DNA of 64,000 bases from Leptasterias polaris. Its lineage: Eukaryota; Echinodermata; Asteroidea; Forcipulatida; Asteriidae. Location: NCBI GenBank assembly GCA_037783415.1, contig JAZGTN010000170.1, positions 1,593,501-1,657,500 of the forward strand, read 5' to 3'. Under the pieces are notes generated by a model. It saw nothing but the letters and a program-made list of their open reading frames with translations, was not told the DNA's origin and searched no databases. This document shows positions 21,585 through 31,587 of this stretch, in pieces. Numbering within the stretch: the first letter of the stretch is position 1; the number at the start of each line of letters is the position of its first letter. A program made the position numbers and the translations under genes.

Positions 21585-22320
21585 ACAAGGTGGTCCCTCG
21601 TAAGTTCTCGAGCGATTTAGAAGAAAAAAACACTCTCCACAAATGTTCATTTCAACAAGTTCTGCAAGATGACGTAAAAAACAAAATAACTCACACAGTT
21701 TCCGTACTTGTTGTCCAAATGCATGTAAATCTTTGCAGACTAACTTGTCTAATTTGACATCGATGAATAACGAGACATAGGGCCTTCAGAATATGACGTT
21801 AATTTTAATTAATGATAAGGTCGGTGTCCGCAACACTCATCTCCGCAATTTGAGAAAATCTATGATTCTTTCACCCCTATTCCCAATAAATGTAAAACTG
21901 ACATTTTATTAGGCAAACATTTTTTAACCGCATTTATAACTCCAGCAACGAAATTCCCTCTGACGTCAGAACTTTGCAAGTTATTTCTGAATTTAAATCT
22001 GGCCTCCGTAACTACTACCTCAAAATTGTGACCTGTAATTTGGGGTAGGGTATTTGTTTTCTTTACCATCTTGAATGTGCAATACGTAGCCGTAATTGGA
22101 TCATGAATTGTCCAAAAATTTGCATAATATGTACATTTTCAATTTTGACATATACTTCCATATTTTTCTACAGCTGTTTTTTGCATTTTTGTTGATGTCT
22201 TTGTTTATTTGTTTTATTATGATGTGTGATCAAGGGTCCCCATTTAGTGGGCCTGCGTGCCAGTTCTGGATTCCCTTTTGCAATTTTACGTTGTATTTTG
22301 ATATTTGTGCAGTAAAGGTA
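21585..22320. other. No gene seen
   Basis: No ORF with recognised motifs is present. The sequence near 21800-22060 reads weakly like LINE-derived coding DNA but cannot be assigned. Confidence 0.4.
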
Positions 22321-22490
22321 CACTGCAAAAACCGGGGTGTTAAATTGATTCTCTTGGTATCTATATGTGACAACACCGCCACGGTGTTGATTTTATCAAC
22401 GATGTAGAAATGGGGATAGCTAACACCATGGCGGTGTTGTCACATATGGATACCGGAAAGAATCAATTTAACACCCCAGTTTTTGCAGTG
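22321..22490. mobile_element. 170-bp MITE with about 68-bp inverted arms and TA duplication
   Basis: The arms begin CACTGCAAAAAC, followed by GGGGTGTTAAATTGATTC, and are nearly complementary over most of the element. TA flanks both sides (22319-22320 and 22491-22492). No coding capacity. A TA duplication fits Tc1/mariner-type or similar transposases. Confidence 0.9.
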
Positions 22491-22780
22491 TAAAACTAAA
22501 ATGTATACTTCATTACTTTGGTTACCGTTGGGGCGTTATAATCATTGCTTTGTTCGTATTTGGGATTTTGTTTTGAATTTTTAGCATTTCCACTTATAAT
22601 ATAAATTGATATTTCTGCTAACATATAGAGACCAGGATGCATTGATAAGATTTGAATGATTCTTTAGATTACTTTTTGACCTGAAAGTTTGAAATGAGCT
22701 TGTTAAAAATATTCAGTTGATAAAACAACTAGATATAGCTTGAACCTCTAAATTCACAAAATCCATGACAGCCGCCAGAC

Positions 22781-23823
22781 ATGATGGCGGCAACATTGAA
22801 TAACGACAAGAACACATTCCTGAAATTAACTGATCCCAATAAGATATGCATCGTGAATTATGAAAGGAAGTTTAAAAAGAACACGATAAGATGGTGTCTA
22901 TGTGGTCACTGGTTTCATGAATCCTGTCTAAAACATCCCACTATGAATAGTCTTGTTACTATGAACACCTCCCTATGAGTCTACATGAAAAACAGCAAAA
23001 ACAACTGGACCTCCTATACCAGAAGAAACACGGTGATGCCGTCAAAAACATTGAGGCTAATCTAGCAGAGATCAAATTAAACTTGCTTCCTGAAACATCT
23101 TCTATTAGTGAGGCTGATTCTGGATCTAGTGAGGCTGATTCTAAATCTGGAGATAATGATTCTGAAATGATGACATCTGATGATCATTTACTCATAGGGG
23201 ACTCGCTACTCCGCAATATGGTAGGCCTACACGTGTCGGAAGAATTAGTCATCGACTCTCAAGGTGGAGCTAAGATGAATGACATCACGGCAAAATTCTA
23301 AAACATCAAGGAGAGAAAGTACTGCGACAAAACTATAGTATGTGGCACCAACGACACTGCTACAAAGAGACACCTTCAGAAGATTCACGATGACGTTAAG
23401 AACCTTATCGAGCAAGCAAAGAAGAAAGCGGTCAATGTTAAATTATCTAGCACTCCACCAATAACTGATGGCATGGTGGAGTCTACAAGACTAGACATGA
23501 TTAATGAAATAATGTCTAAGCAAGCCAAAGAGAATGACGTCACCTTCATTAGTAATGACACAAACTTCAAATTCAAAGATGGCAGTGTGGATGAAACTAC
23601 ACTGCGTATGGATGGCCTTCACCTATCTGACACAGGTGGCGTCCGACTCCTTCATAACCTTGGTCTTTCTAATGAGGCAACATGCAGTCCCCATATTGGA
23701 CAGAGAAAGTTGCCGAATTGGCGTAAGACCACGCTCATGCCTCACTCTGATCTTCAGTATGCCAACAGCCCAACTCATCAGCGGATGAGGCACCCAGCAA
23801 TACCAAACCCACGCACGGCCTAG
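22781..23823 (+). pseudogene. CR1-like LINE ORF1 fossil (PHD-like finger, coiled-coil, SGNH esterase)
   Basis: The frame starts at an ATG (22781). A Cys/His segment (WCLCGHWFHESCL) resembles the PHD-like finger of CR1 ORF1 proteins. A short acidic, Ser-rich linker follows. An SGNH esterase domain has LLIGDSLLRNM (block I), VCGTNDTA (block III) and MDGLHLSDTG (block V). It is broken by stops near 22976-22978 and 23299-23301, so it is dead. CR1 ORF1 proteins bind element RNA; the role of the esterase is not settled. The endonuclease part of ORF2 lies downstream on the same strand. Confidence 0.8.
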
Positions 23824-24399
23824 GCATACTTTCACACAACATCAGAGGGCAACAAATAGATGTCCCACGAAACAAGCTGAAACAAAGGACAACTGCAGGA
23901 CCCATAGCCTGGGCCCCTCAAAAATTATTTAGGCCTATAAACTTCACCACTCGCGACAACCAGCCAAGCTGTCATTATTGTGGTGAGACTGGATATACAA
24001 TGGACAGACCGTGACAGACCTGTTCAGTGCTGGTCCCGCATGCTCCTTCCTTGGACAAAAGGCAAATCCCAAATATCTCAAACTATAGGCGCTAGGCAAT
24101 GATGACAGTGCCGTACAACAATCTGAACCCCCTCTTGATGATCAATTTAGCCTAGAAGATTACAACATGTATGAGGTACTGGATAATGAACACCTCTAAT
24201 GACATTGCTGAGACCTCTGGTGATATTTTAAATGATGACAGGGCTAACGGGATTAAACAAACTAATCATAGCAATTTTGAGAATCACATAGAACCTAAAT
24301 GTAAACATGGCAAATGTAATGTGTTTTGTTTGTGAAAGTGATTACAATGCTATTAAATCAGTAAACAAAATGGTGCTAACAAATTGTCCAAATGCAATG
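23824..24399 (+). other. Decayed ORF1/ORF2 junction of the CR1-like LINE
   Basis: No intact frame is present. Short protein-like pieces occur (for example DDQFSLEDYNMYEVL near 24140-24180), consistent with the start of LINE ORF2 after many mutations. Confidence 0.5.
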
Positions 24400-24605
24400 G
24401 CCTAAAAATAGCTCATATCAATGTTCGTAGTCTACTGACCAAAGTTGATGAAATACGTTTCTTGGTTAAAAAGATAGATGTATTTTTTATGTATCTCAGA
24501 AACCTGGTTGTCTGATAAAATTAACAGTGTTGAAATCCAGATTGATGGTTACAAAGTCGTGAGACATGATCGACCGGATGGCCGACGTGGTGTTGGTGTA
24601 TGTAT

Positions 24606-25010
24606 GTAACGTAGCTTTCTCTCCCAAGTCCACCGCTCGTCTTCAGCTTCACTTTTGTTTATGCTTTATAGCTGGTCCTAATTTGCTGTCAATATTTATT
24701 GGGCTTATCTGCATAGATAGCTCCTTACCGGTTCATTTTGCATTCTCTTCTGTCCGTTGATTTTGCTTTGTTTTTGTTTCTTGTTTTTGTATCATGTCAA
24801 GGGCTGTTCCCCACAAGCCTCGGCTTATTTGAACAGCCTCCTTACTCACAGCCTAGATTGTTTAATTGTTTGCAGTAGCATTTTCATTGGTCGTCGTGTT
24901 TACTTTTTGTTTGCATTGTACTACTTTAAATTTGTCCACATGATTTTGTATTTTCTTTTTGTGAGTACGGAAATAAATGTTTGATTGAATTGAATTGAAT
25001 TGAATTATAA
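24606..25010 (+). mobile_element. LINE 3'-end insertion with a GAATT-type tail
   Basis: This roughly 400-bp non-coding piece sits between two parts of the endonuclease fossil and ends in AATAAATGTTTGATTGAATT followed by repeated TGAAT units (24985-25010). The tail resembles that of the minus-strand LINE fragment at 19878. It is read as a short 5'-truncated LINE insertion. Confidence 0.65.
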
Positions 25011-25201
25011 ACACTCTTCCTTTTAATGAGAGGCTTGATTTGTCCACTAACACACATGTTGAAGCAACTTGGGGAGAAATGAAAATGAAAAATAGTAATA
25101 TTTTACTTTGTTGCATGTATAGACCACCGAATGCTAACTGTGAATATTTTAATGAGATCCTTGACATGCTAGACAACGCTACAATGTCCGGTTAAGATAT
25201 A

Positions 25202-25423
25202 GATAGTTCCCAGTAGACGCCATCTTTACGGGCAAATCGCATTTTGGCTTGTAGGCGCGTCAAGCGCTCAAATTATTAACGCAGCCGCGTCATTCACTAA
25301 CCAATCATGCAATGAGTTTGGTGAAATGTGCGCGTGCTGCACGCCGTTCTCACGCGTAACGCCTGACTGTGTGTTCCAAATTGCCCGTAAAGATGGCCGA
25401 TTTACGTCATGTTGCAACCTATC
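25202..25423 (+). mobile_element. 222-bp MITE, family 1 copy 1 (TA duplication)
   Basis: The ends are GATAG with near-identical sub-terminal repeats GCCATCTTTACGGGCAA. TA flanks both sides. It is inserted inside the LINE endonuclease fossil, so it is younger than that LINE. Copies 2 and 3 are at 55738-55959 (reverse) and 61805-62027. Confidence 0.92.
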
Positions 25424-26270
25424 TATTGTTTTGTTAGGTGGTCTTAATATTGATTATATTATTGATGAATCTTTAAACAATAATCCCATTCACCTGATTG
25501 AAAGTTATGTTTTTCAACAACTGGTTAATACGAAACCTATTCGGGTAACTTGTGAATCATAGTGTATTGACCTTATCCCGAGTTCTACACCCGAGAAACG
25601 TAAACTGTGCGATGTGGCTTAGATAACAGTTAGTGACCACTACATACATGTATAGTCTACACCTGTATTGATGTTACTGTAAGGTTGTCAAACGCAAAAC
25701 TATTAAGTTCAGAGATTATAAACATTTCAATGAAGATGCCTTTTTGGAAGATGTTAAAAGTTCTCTTGTTTTTAAAAAAGTGTCAGGGTATTACACTATT
25801 CAGATGATGGAAGTTTATGAATTACTTGGCGTAACGAGTTTAGTCAAATCTGTGACAACCATGCTCCACTTGGAACGACTAGAGTTAAGATAGGTATTGT
25901 CCTTGGATGTCCTCTGATATTGTTAAACTCATGTACAAAAGAGATTTCTTAAAGTCTCGGTCAATGACTGTACGGTTCTGACACCTTGATCGAGTACAGA
26001 CAACAGGGACAAAAAGAAAAAATTATCAATATTTGCTCCATTTTGTTTACTGATTTATTAGCGAGGGAACTGTCTTAAAGTATCTTGCTATTACCCACTT
26101 AAGGTTTTTCCGTGTCAACCATTCATTGGGTTTTTAAGTATCGCGAGAGGCTACAGTAAGTCATCCGAAAGAACAACCCTGAAACTATGTAGTAACACCG
26201 TGTGATTACCATGTCTAAAATTAATGAGTTGAAGGTTGTGCTGAAATGAACTGGCGCTACAGTGATAATA

Positions 26271-26671
26271 ATTGCTCGTTAAGGTACCGTTGCCTTTGGA
26301 TCGGGCGAGTTGGTCTATACAAAGCGTTTGTAACAGTTTGTTCTAAAATACATATGGTTAGAAAGATGTTTATAAAGTAGAATATAAAGATCCACACAAA
26401 TATGCCTCGAAATTGCGTGGTTTTCCTTTTACATCGTGAACTAACACGGTCGGCCATTTTGGGGAGTCAAACTTTTGTCTCCACAAAATGGCCGAACGTG
26501 TTAGTTCGCAAAGTAAAGGGAAAACAAAGCAATTTCGAGGCATGCTTGTGCGGATCATTGTATTCTACTTTTTAAACATCTTTCTAACCAAGTATTATAT
26601 AACAAATCGGTATAACGCTTTTTATAGACCAACTCGCCCGATCCAAGGCAACGTTTTCCTTTAAGAGCAAT
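26271..26671. mobile_element. About 400-bp fold-back element with roughly 190-bp arms
   Basis: The left arm (TTGCTCGTTAAGG, then GGATCGGGCGAGTTGGTCTA) is answered near the right end by its complement (TAGACCAACTCGCCCGATCC). Inner parts of the arms include CCTCGAAATTGC with GCAATTTCGAGGC, and AACACGGTCGGCCATTTTG with its complement. The centre is near 26470. No real gene is present. Confidence 0.88.
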
Positions 26672-27490
26672 TGTTACAATCGGGGTTTTTCTGCACCGGT
26701 TCTTCTCATAGTACAAGTAATTACAAGGTGTTTTTTGTAAACAAATTTCGATTTTGAATTATTCTTAATATCTGCAAAACTGGTTTATTTCCGAAGATTA
26801 TCAATCTGAAAATCTGCTTGAGACTGATACATATACATATACAACTTTTTGTGTTATTAATTTGAATTGAATCAGGACTTGTAGAACTACTCAAGACAAT
26901 GTTTTATCATATTGTTATTATTTTTATTTTGTCTACCTCGAAAACATGAACATTTTTTCCGATGAAGTTTTCAAAGGCTGATTTTATTTTGCAGTCCTTC
27001 AAAGACCAATAAGTTACTTTCGCAGTGCTATAATAATTTGTTCATAACTCCCAAAGAAATCAAGCAAAATCATCTTTAAGGTCATCGTTATTTATTTATA
27101 CATTTTGAGACGGACAATAAGGCTTTACATTTTGTACAATTAAAACTATTCAAACAAAATAAACATTAATTGTTAAGTTCGAGAAAAGGAGAATGCGTTT
27201 ATAGCGAAACAATGTGCGTAAAAAAGAAGCACACAAATCTAAAACTAAAGCGTTTTACTATCATTGTCTTACAAAGACGAGTTCGTTTTGATCAATCAAA
27301 ATCTCACGTTCCATCTCTGTCTTTTGAATGTTGTTCCTTAATGACACGATTTTATAAAGATTCATCTAAAGATCAATTATGCAGTTAAAACATTAGTCTA
27401 GTTTAATAAACGACCACACCAAATATTAAGATGCTCATTACTCAAAAATCAGATTAAAAGGATCAAGTCTGGTCCGTTAGGGGTGTCGTC
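26672..27490. other. No coding feature seen; 3' flank of the insulin-like gene
   Basis: AT-rich sequence. The part nearest 27490 should hold the 3' UTR of the minus-strand hormone gene; AATAAA-type signals are common here, so none can be singled out. Confidence 0.4.
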
Positions 27491-30400
27491 TCAGCACACT
27501 TCTTCAATTTCTTCCCAGTAGCAACCTTCATTACAGCATTCTTCTGTAAGGCTTCGTTTCTGAACGCCACGTGCTGACAGAAATCCGTTTGCTTTGCCGC
27601 GGTTCAGGAATTCTGGGTAGTGAACAATTTAACAATGACTTTAACTTAAAACAAAGATATACATAGTAAATAAAAAAGCTTTATATTATTGGGTGAAGTT
27701 TTTAATGTATGTTACAGCACTGTCGGGTTAAGGAAACAAATGTTGATAAGGAATCTTTAACAAACAAAATAACGAACACCATTGTCTTTAGATGGCATGG
27801 TAGAGAGTTCATGTAAACAAACAACTCATTGCTGGAGTACCAAAATATAATTTTTTTATGAAACTGTTCGTCTGAGTTGGGAAAAACTGTGGATAAGACA
27901 CCCACATGGTTTGAACCTCCAAGAAGGAAATTACTAATAACTTTTTTGTTTTTGTTCCAGCTCTTTTCCCCCACAGATATCGACCTTTTTAGTCTGCCCT
28001 ATTTACTAATTATTTATTTTTTCTCCCTCTTCCAACCTTCCATTCTGTCCTTTGTGTTTCCAACTTATTTTGGACAAACTAGCCCCTTCCCTCCACCCAT
28101 CATTGTCTCCATAATTCTCGTTTACCCCCTGCTTTTTCTGAATGGTTACTGCTCCCCCCTTCTTTCTCTCTATCTCTCTCTCTCTATTCATGTATGTCCT
28201 CTTGACTGCTCTTGTTACACTTGTGTCATGTTTATGTGTGCTGTGTTGTCATATTTTAGCATTCGAAAAAGACTCTGCTATGGTCGAAACGTCAGGCCAC
28301 TAACTAAATAATTTGTGCATTTATACCTCATGTCATTTTGGTTTGGAAGCAGTTTGCAACTGCTAATTCTATTTTCTCATTTTCTAAACTCGTAATTTCA
28401 TTATCAGGTGAAAAGGGAAAGTAGCCTACCTGATAGGTCGAGCTCTTTCTTCCTGGGTACAAATCCGCAGTTGCAGTACGAAGCCCTTTTTTCATTCAAA
28501 GTCTCCCCGCAGAATCTGTGCCAGACATCACGCTTCTGCCTGCACCGAGAAAGAAAACAAGCATGAATGTCTTAGTCTCTGCTGTCGGTCACAATAAATA
28601 ATCGGTGGATTTGTTTTTATAACGGAACCAAAACTATCATTGGATTTAATAGATTGTCTCATAGTTGATGTTAATACAGGTGGAGAATTTCCAAAAGTTA
28701 CCCTGACCGATCCCCTGTGGACAGTAGCCGGGAGCCGGGCTTTGAGATTGACAAGAACAATCACAACTAGAGCTTAAGTGTTTGTCAACAAACACAGAGC
28801 TGTTCCGTGTTTTGTTTTGCTTCGATTGAGTGCTTCAAAGCTTTAAAGTTGGTCTGATTTCAAGATAGAAGACTCTTGACCTTTGACAGGCCCCTTTTCA
28901 CTTCTTCTTCTTCTTGGTCAGTTGGCACGGAATTGTGCTGCTGTGGCCTTCATTATAGCCCTCCAACCATCTCTGCTATTCGCCATGGTAGTAACTGGCG
29001 TCTCTACTGATCCGGTCCACCGCTTTATGTCATCTGTCCATCTCATTGCTGGTCTGCCCCTGCTTCTCTTCCCCTCCAGTCTTCCCTGTACTATCGTCTT
29101 CTCCAAACCATCTCTTCTAACCATATGTCAAAAGAATCTCATCTTCCTCAATGCAATTCCCTTTCTGACTTCCATCTCTTTACACATCTTTTGCAATACC
29201 CATTTGTTTGTTTTCTTGTCTTTCCACGATATCCTCAGCAGCCTCCGATAGCACCACATTTCGAATGCGTCCACCCTTTTCTCGTCTTTCTGTGTCATAG
29301 TCCACTTAAGTGTGCCTAAAAACCTAAACCTGGTCTTCATTCTGATACTGAATCGAAAGGAGCTTTTCAAAAATGGTGTTCACCGCAATAGTTAGACAAC
29401 CATTATTGATGTCCCAATCAACCATAAGTTAGCAGCCATGGAATTGTGTATGAGAATAGTGTCCCAGGGATTCAGAAACAGAACCAAGGAAGCAGTAGAG
29501 AGAAAAGCTTTTTGTGCCTGTCTTCACATTAGTGTATTTCATACAATCTGATCAAAATCACTAGGCTGTTAATTTTTGTTTACATCTATATAAATTCGGC
29601 TGTCTGTTTGAGCATTCACGGCGGAGTCGCATTAGTTGCTTCACTCATGTTACGAGAACCACCGTAAGGATTGTTACTTTGCTTATTTTTAACACGTGAA
29701 TACATTGCCAAGGTCCTCACCAAAAGGCACAAACTTTTTACATGTCTCGAAAACAAATTGCCTATAACATTTTATTCGGTGACCCCCCAAACGACACCAA
29801 GCTTAATGTGAGAGTAGGGTGTCGTGGCCGAGTGGATAAGAGCACCGAACTCAAGCTCTGGTGTTTCTGTTCAGCAGAGTGTGGGTTCGAGTCCCGGTCG
29901 TGACACTTGTGTCCCTGAGCAAGACACTTAACTATAATTGCTTCTCTCCACCCAGGGGTAAAATGGGTACCTGTGAGGGCAGAGATGGTTCTTGTGATGG
30001 ATTTAGCCTAGTAGCGCATATATTGCAGCACAGGCTGTATATACTCCCCAGGGAGCTGATATGGTTTCAGGATTGATAAAAATGGCCCAGTGACCAGGGG
30101 TAATAATATGCGCCTCGGAATAGCCTAGCTAGATAGATGGCGCTTTATAAATGCTTGATATTATTATTATTATAAAGATTAAATGTATTATGCATGTGTC
30201 TCATTTGACCTACCCCTCACTCTTGACCTGATCAGCAAGCTGTTTACAAGTGACGTGATCAAGTTCAGTACCAGAATCCACAACAGAGTAGTTAGCAAAT
30301 AACCAGTGGGTATACCATACAAGAATAACAAATCCAACACTTTTTACTCGCACTATCTGTACATATTTCCTCACCCGACAGCATTTCCTACTGTTTTTAC

Positions 30401-31480
30401 TTGGACTCATGCGCAACACGCAGTGCATCTTATCCTCACATATGTGAGGCTGCACTTTACAGGAAGGAAGGAACGAAGGAAGAATAACATATAAAGAAAC
30501 AAGGCAAATACGAATCAGAAATCACATAGCATAGAATTTGAATTTGAACACAAACACTTCGAAAATGATTTACCATTAATGAACTTAAACGGTTGGCAGC
30601 TCTTGCTGCCATGGCTTTAACGGAATTGAATGACTCTTGCGGCCTGATGAAATTGAATGATCTTATTTGACCAGTGAATGATGAACTTGTGAAATTGATA
30701 TAGTCCTTTGGACTGTTGAATTTTGCTTAAACGGAGCATTCATTTGCAAACGAAATTGAATAAGACGGGTGTTAGAAAGAATGGATTTTTGTTGAAATTG
30801 GCGGGAAAACCTACAATATAGTGGTAGTGCTATATTGATCCAAATCGCGATGATATTATATTAGCGAGCGTATTATGTAGTTCAAATAGCCATGACGCCT
30901 ATACAAACTAAACGACATTATTTGTTATTTGAAAGTTATAACCTATTTTAAACCATTTTAAAGGTGTATTTTTCTGAACTTGTGATCAATATTTCTGTCT
31001 TAAGATTTCTTTTCCAATTTAATATGGTAACTTGTTTCAAATTTGACTAGCAAAATACAAATACAGCTAAATACAGTAATTAAGAAAACAATAAAACAAT
31101 AAAATCGTCACCATCATTAGCAGAATACTTAGTATCTGGCAACTTTCAATAGAATATGATTCTTAGAAACAATCAAAGTGCCACCAAGAAAAAACGTGTA
31201 CAGAGTTTAAGGTATTTGGGTAAGAAGAAAAGCGTAGAAGAACAAATTCAACACAAAACAAAAAGGACCATATTGGGGTGAGAAAAAAAAATGAATACAA
31301 ATGGATTAAAGTTAAAACACATTCAATCAGAAAACAAAAGTTTGTCTTTTGTTGTGTTTGTTTGTTTTTTGTTTGACACTCAATGCAGCACTACTTGGAC
31401 TGTTTAATATTAAACTTACCAGAAGATCGGACTGCCAGACAGATGCTAAGCAGCAGCAATGCAGTCATACAGCGACTCAT
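27491..31480 (-). CDS. Insulin/relaxin-superfamily prohormone (insulin-like peptide)
   Basis: The A-chain exon (27612-27491) reads KR, then SLTEECCNEGCYWEEIEEVC, stop. This is the CC-x3-C-x8-C pattern of insulin A chains after a dibasic cleavage site. The B-chain exon ends at a GT donor (28430) and contains KRDVWHRFCGETL, then ASYCNCGF, giving C-x11-C as in insulin B chains, followed by RKK. The exons join in phase 1 inside the C-peptide, the classic insulin intron position. Upstream, 31480-31420 encodes a signal peptide (MSRCMTALLLLSICLAV) after ACCATG and ends at the donor G|GTAAGT in phase 1. A phase-compatible start of the B exon is 28570, giving 107 residues. The strongest-looking acceptor is at 28539 (phase 2) or 28535 (phase 0), so a further small exon is possible. 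The secreted hormone would act through an insulin- or relaxin-type receptor. The third B-exon cysteine is unusual. Confidence 0.8.
28917..29390 (-). pseudogene. Non-LTR retrotransposon RT C-terminal fragment
   Basis: On the minus strand the frame reads DEKRVDAFEMWCYRRLLRI, then SWKDKKTNKWVLQ, and further on GRLEGKRSRGRPAMRWTDD. These are hallmark blocks at the end of many LINE ORF2 proteins. One in-frame TGA at 29130-29128 replaces the expected Gly before His-Met, and no upstream RT core is present. It lies in an intron of the insulin-like gene, in the same orientation. Confidence 0.8.
29819..30178 (+). mobile_element. tRNA-Leu-like-headed SINE
   Basis: The head has an A box (TGGCCGAGTGG, 29825-29835), a B box (GGTTCGAGTCC, 29884-29894) and a long variable arm, as in a tRNA of the Leu/Ser class. 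It continues into a unique body (GAGCAAGACACTTAACT) and ends in GCGCTTTATAAATGC followed by ATT repeats. The A and B boxes are an internal RNA polymerase III promoter. It lies in an intron of the insulin-like gene. Confidence 0.85.
30210..31419. other. Intron 1 of the insulin-like gene; no further exon proven
   Basis: Minus-strand 30420-30213 has a long open frame with a protein-like end (VVDSGTELDHVTCKQLADQ), but none of the splice sites I tried joins it in phase to the neighbouring insulin-like exons. The rest is AT-rich. Confidence 0.35.
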
Positions 31481-31538
31481 GGTGATACGCGGATGGAGGC
31501 AAAGACAAGTACAATGGAAACACAATCTACCCAGTGGG

Positions 31539-31587
31539 CTTTATAAGCACTTTAATAAGCCCTTCAGATCTGGTTTAAGTCACGTGA
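31539..31587 (-). promoter_or_regulatory. TATA box and palindromic E-box upstream of the insulin-like gene
   Basis: TATAAAG on the minus strand (31545-31539) lies 59 bp upstream of the signal-peptide ATG at 31480, predicting a start site near 31515-31510 and a short leader. TCACGTGA (31580-31587), a palindromic E/M-box, lies about 35 bp further upstream. The spacing is what a compact hormone promoter would have. Confidence 0.6.

Larger units (their letters stand above)
24400..26090 (+). pseudogene. CR1-like LINE ORF2 fossil: endonuclease region, interrupted twice
   Basis: At 24405-24605 the sequence reads as the N-terminus of an AP-type endonuclease (IAHINVRSLLTKVDEI, SETWLSD, DGYKVVRHDRPDGRRGVGV) with frameshifts. 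It resumes at 25011-25201 (LLCCMYRPPNANCEYFNEIL) and at 25424-26090 (NIDYIIDES; TVSDHY; WRNEFSQICDNHAPLGT). The endonuclease nicks target DNA to prime reverse transcription. Two insertions split it: a LINE 3' end (about 24606-25010) and a 222-bp MITE (25202-25423). Many stops and frameshifts make it non-functional, and no RT domain is recognisable downstream. Confidence 0.8.

Noticed and set aside
23473..23835. Overlapping ORFs on both strands over the LINE esterase
   Set aside because: Only the plus-strand frame with the DGLHLS block makes sense; the others are shadows.
29819..29905. Functional tRNA gene
   Set aside because: The acceptor stem has weak pairs, the sequence runs on into a SINE body and ATT tail, and a related head occurs in another SINE.
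30213..30420. Extra exon of the insulin-like gene
   Set aside because: The frame is open and looks protein-like, but the splice-site combinations I tried give a stop or the wrong phase.
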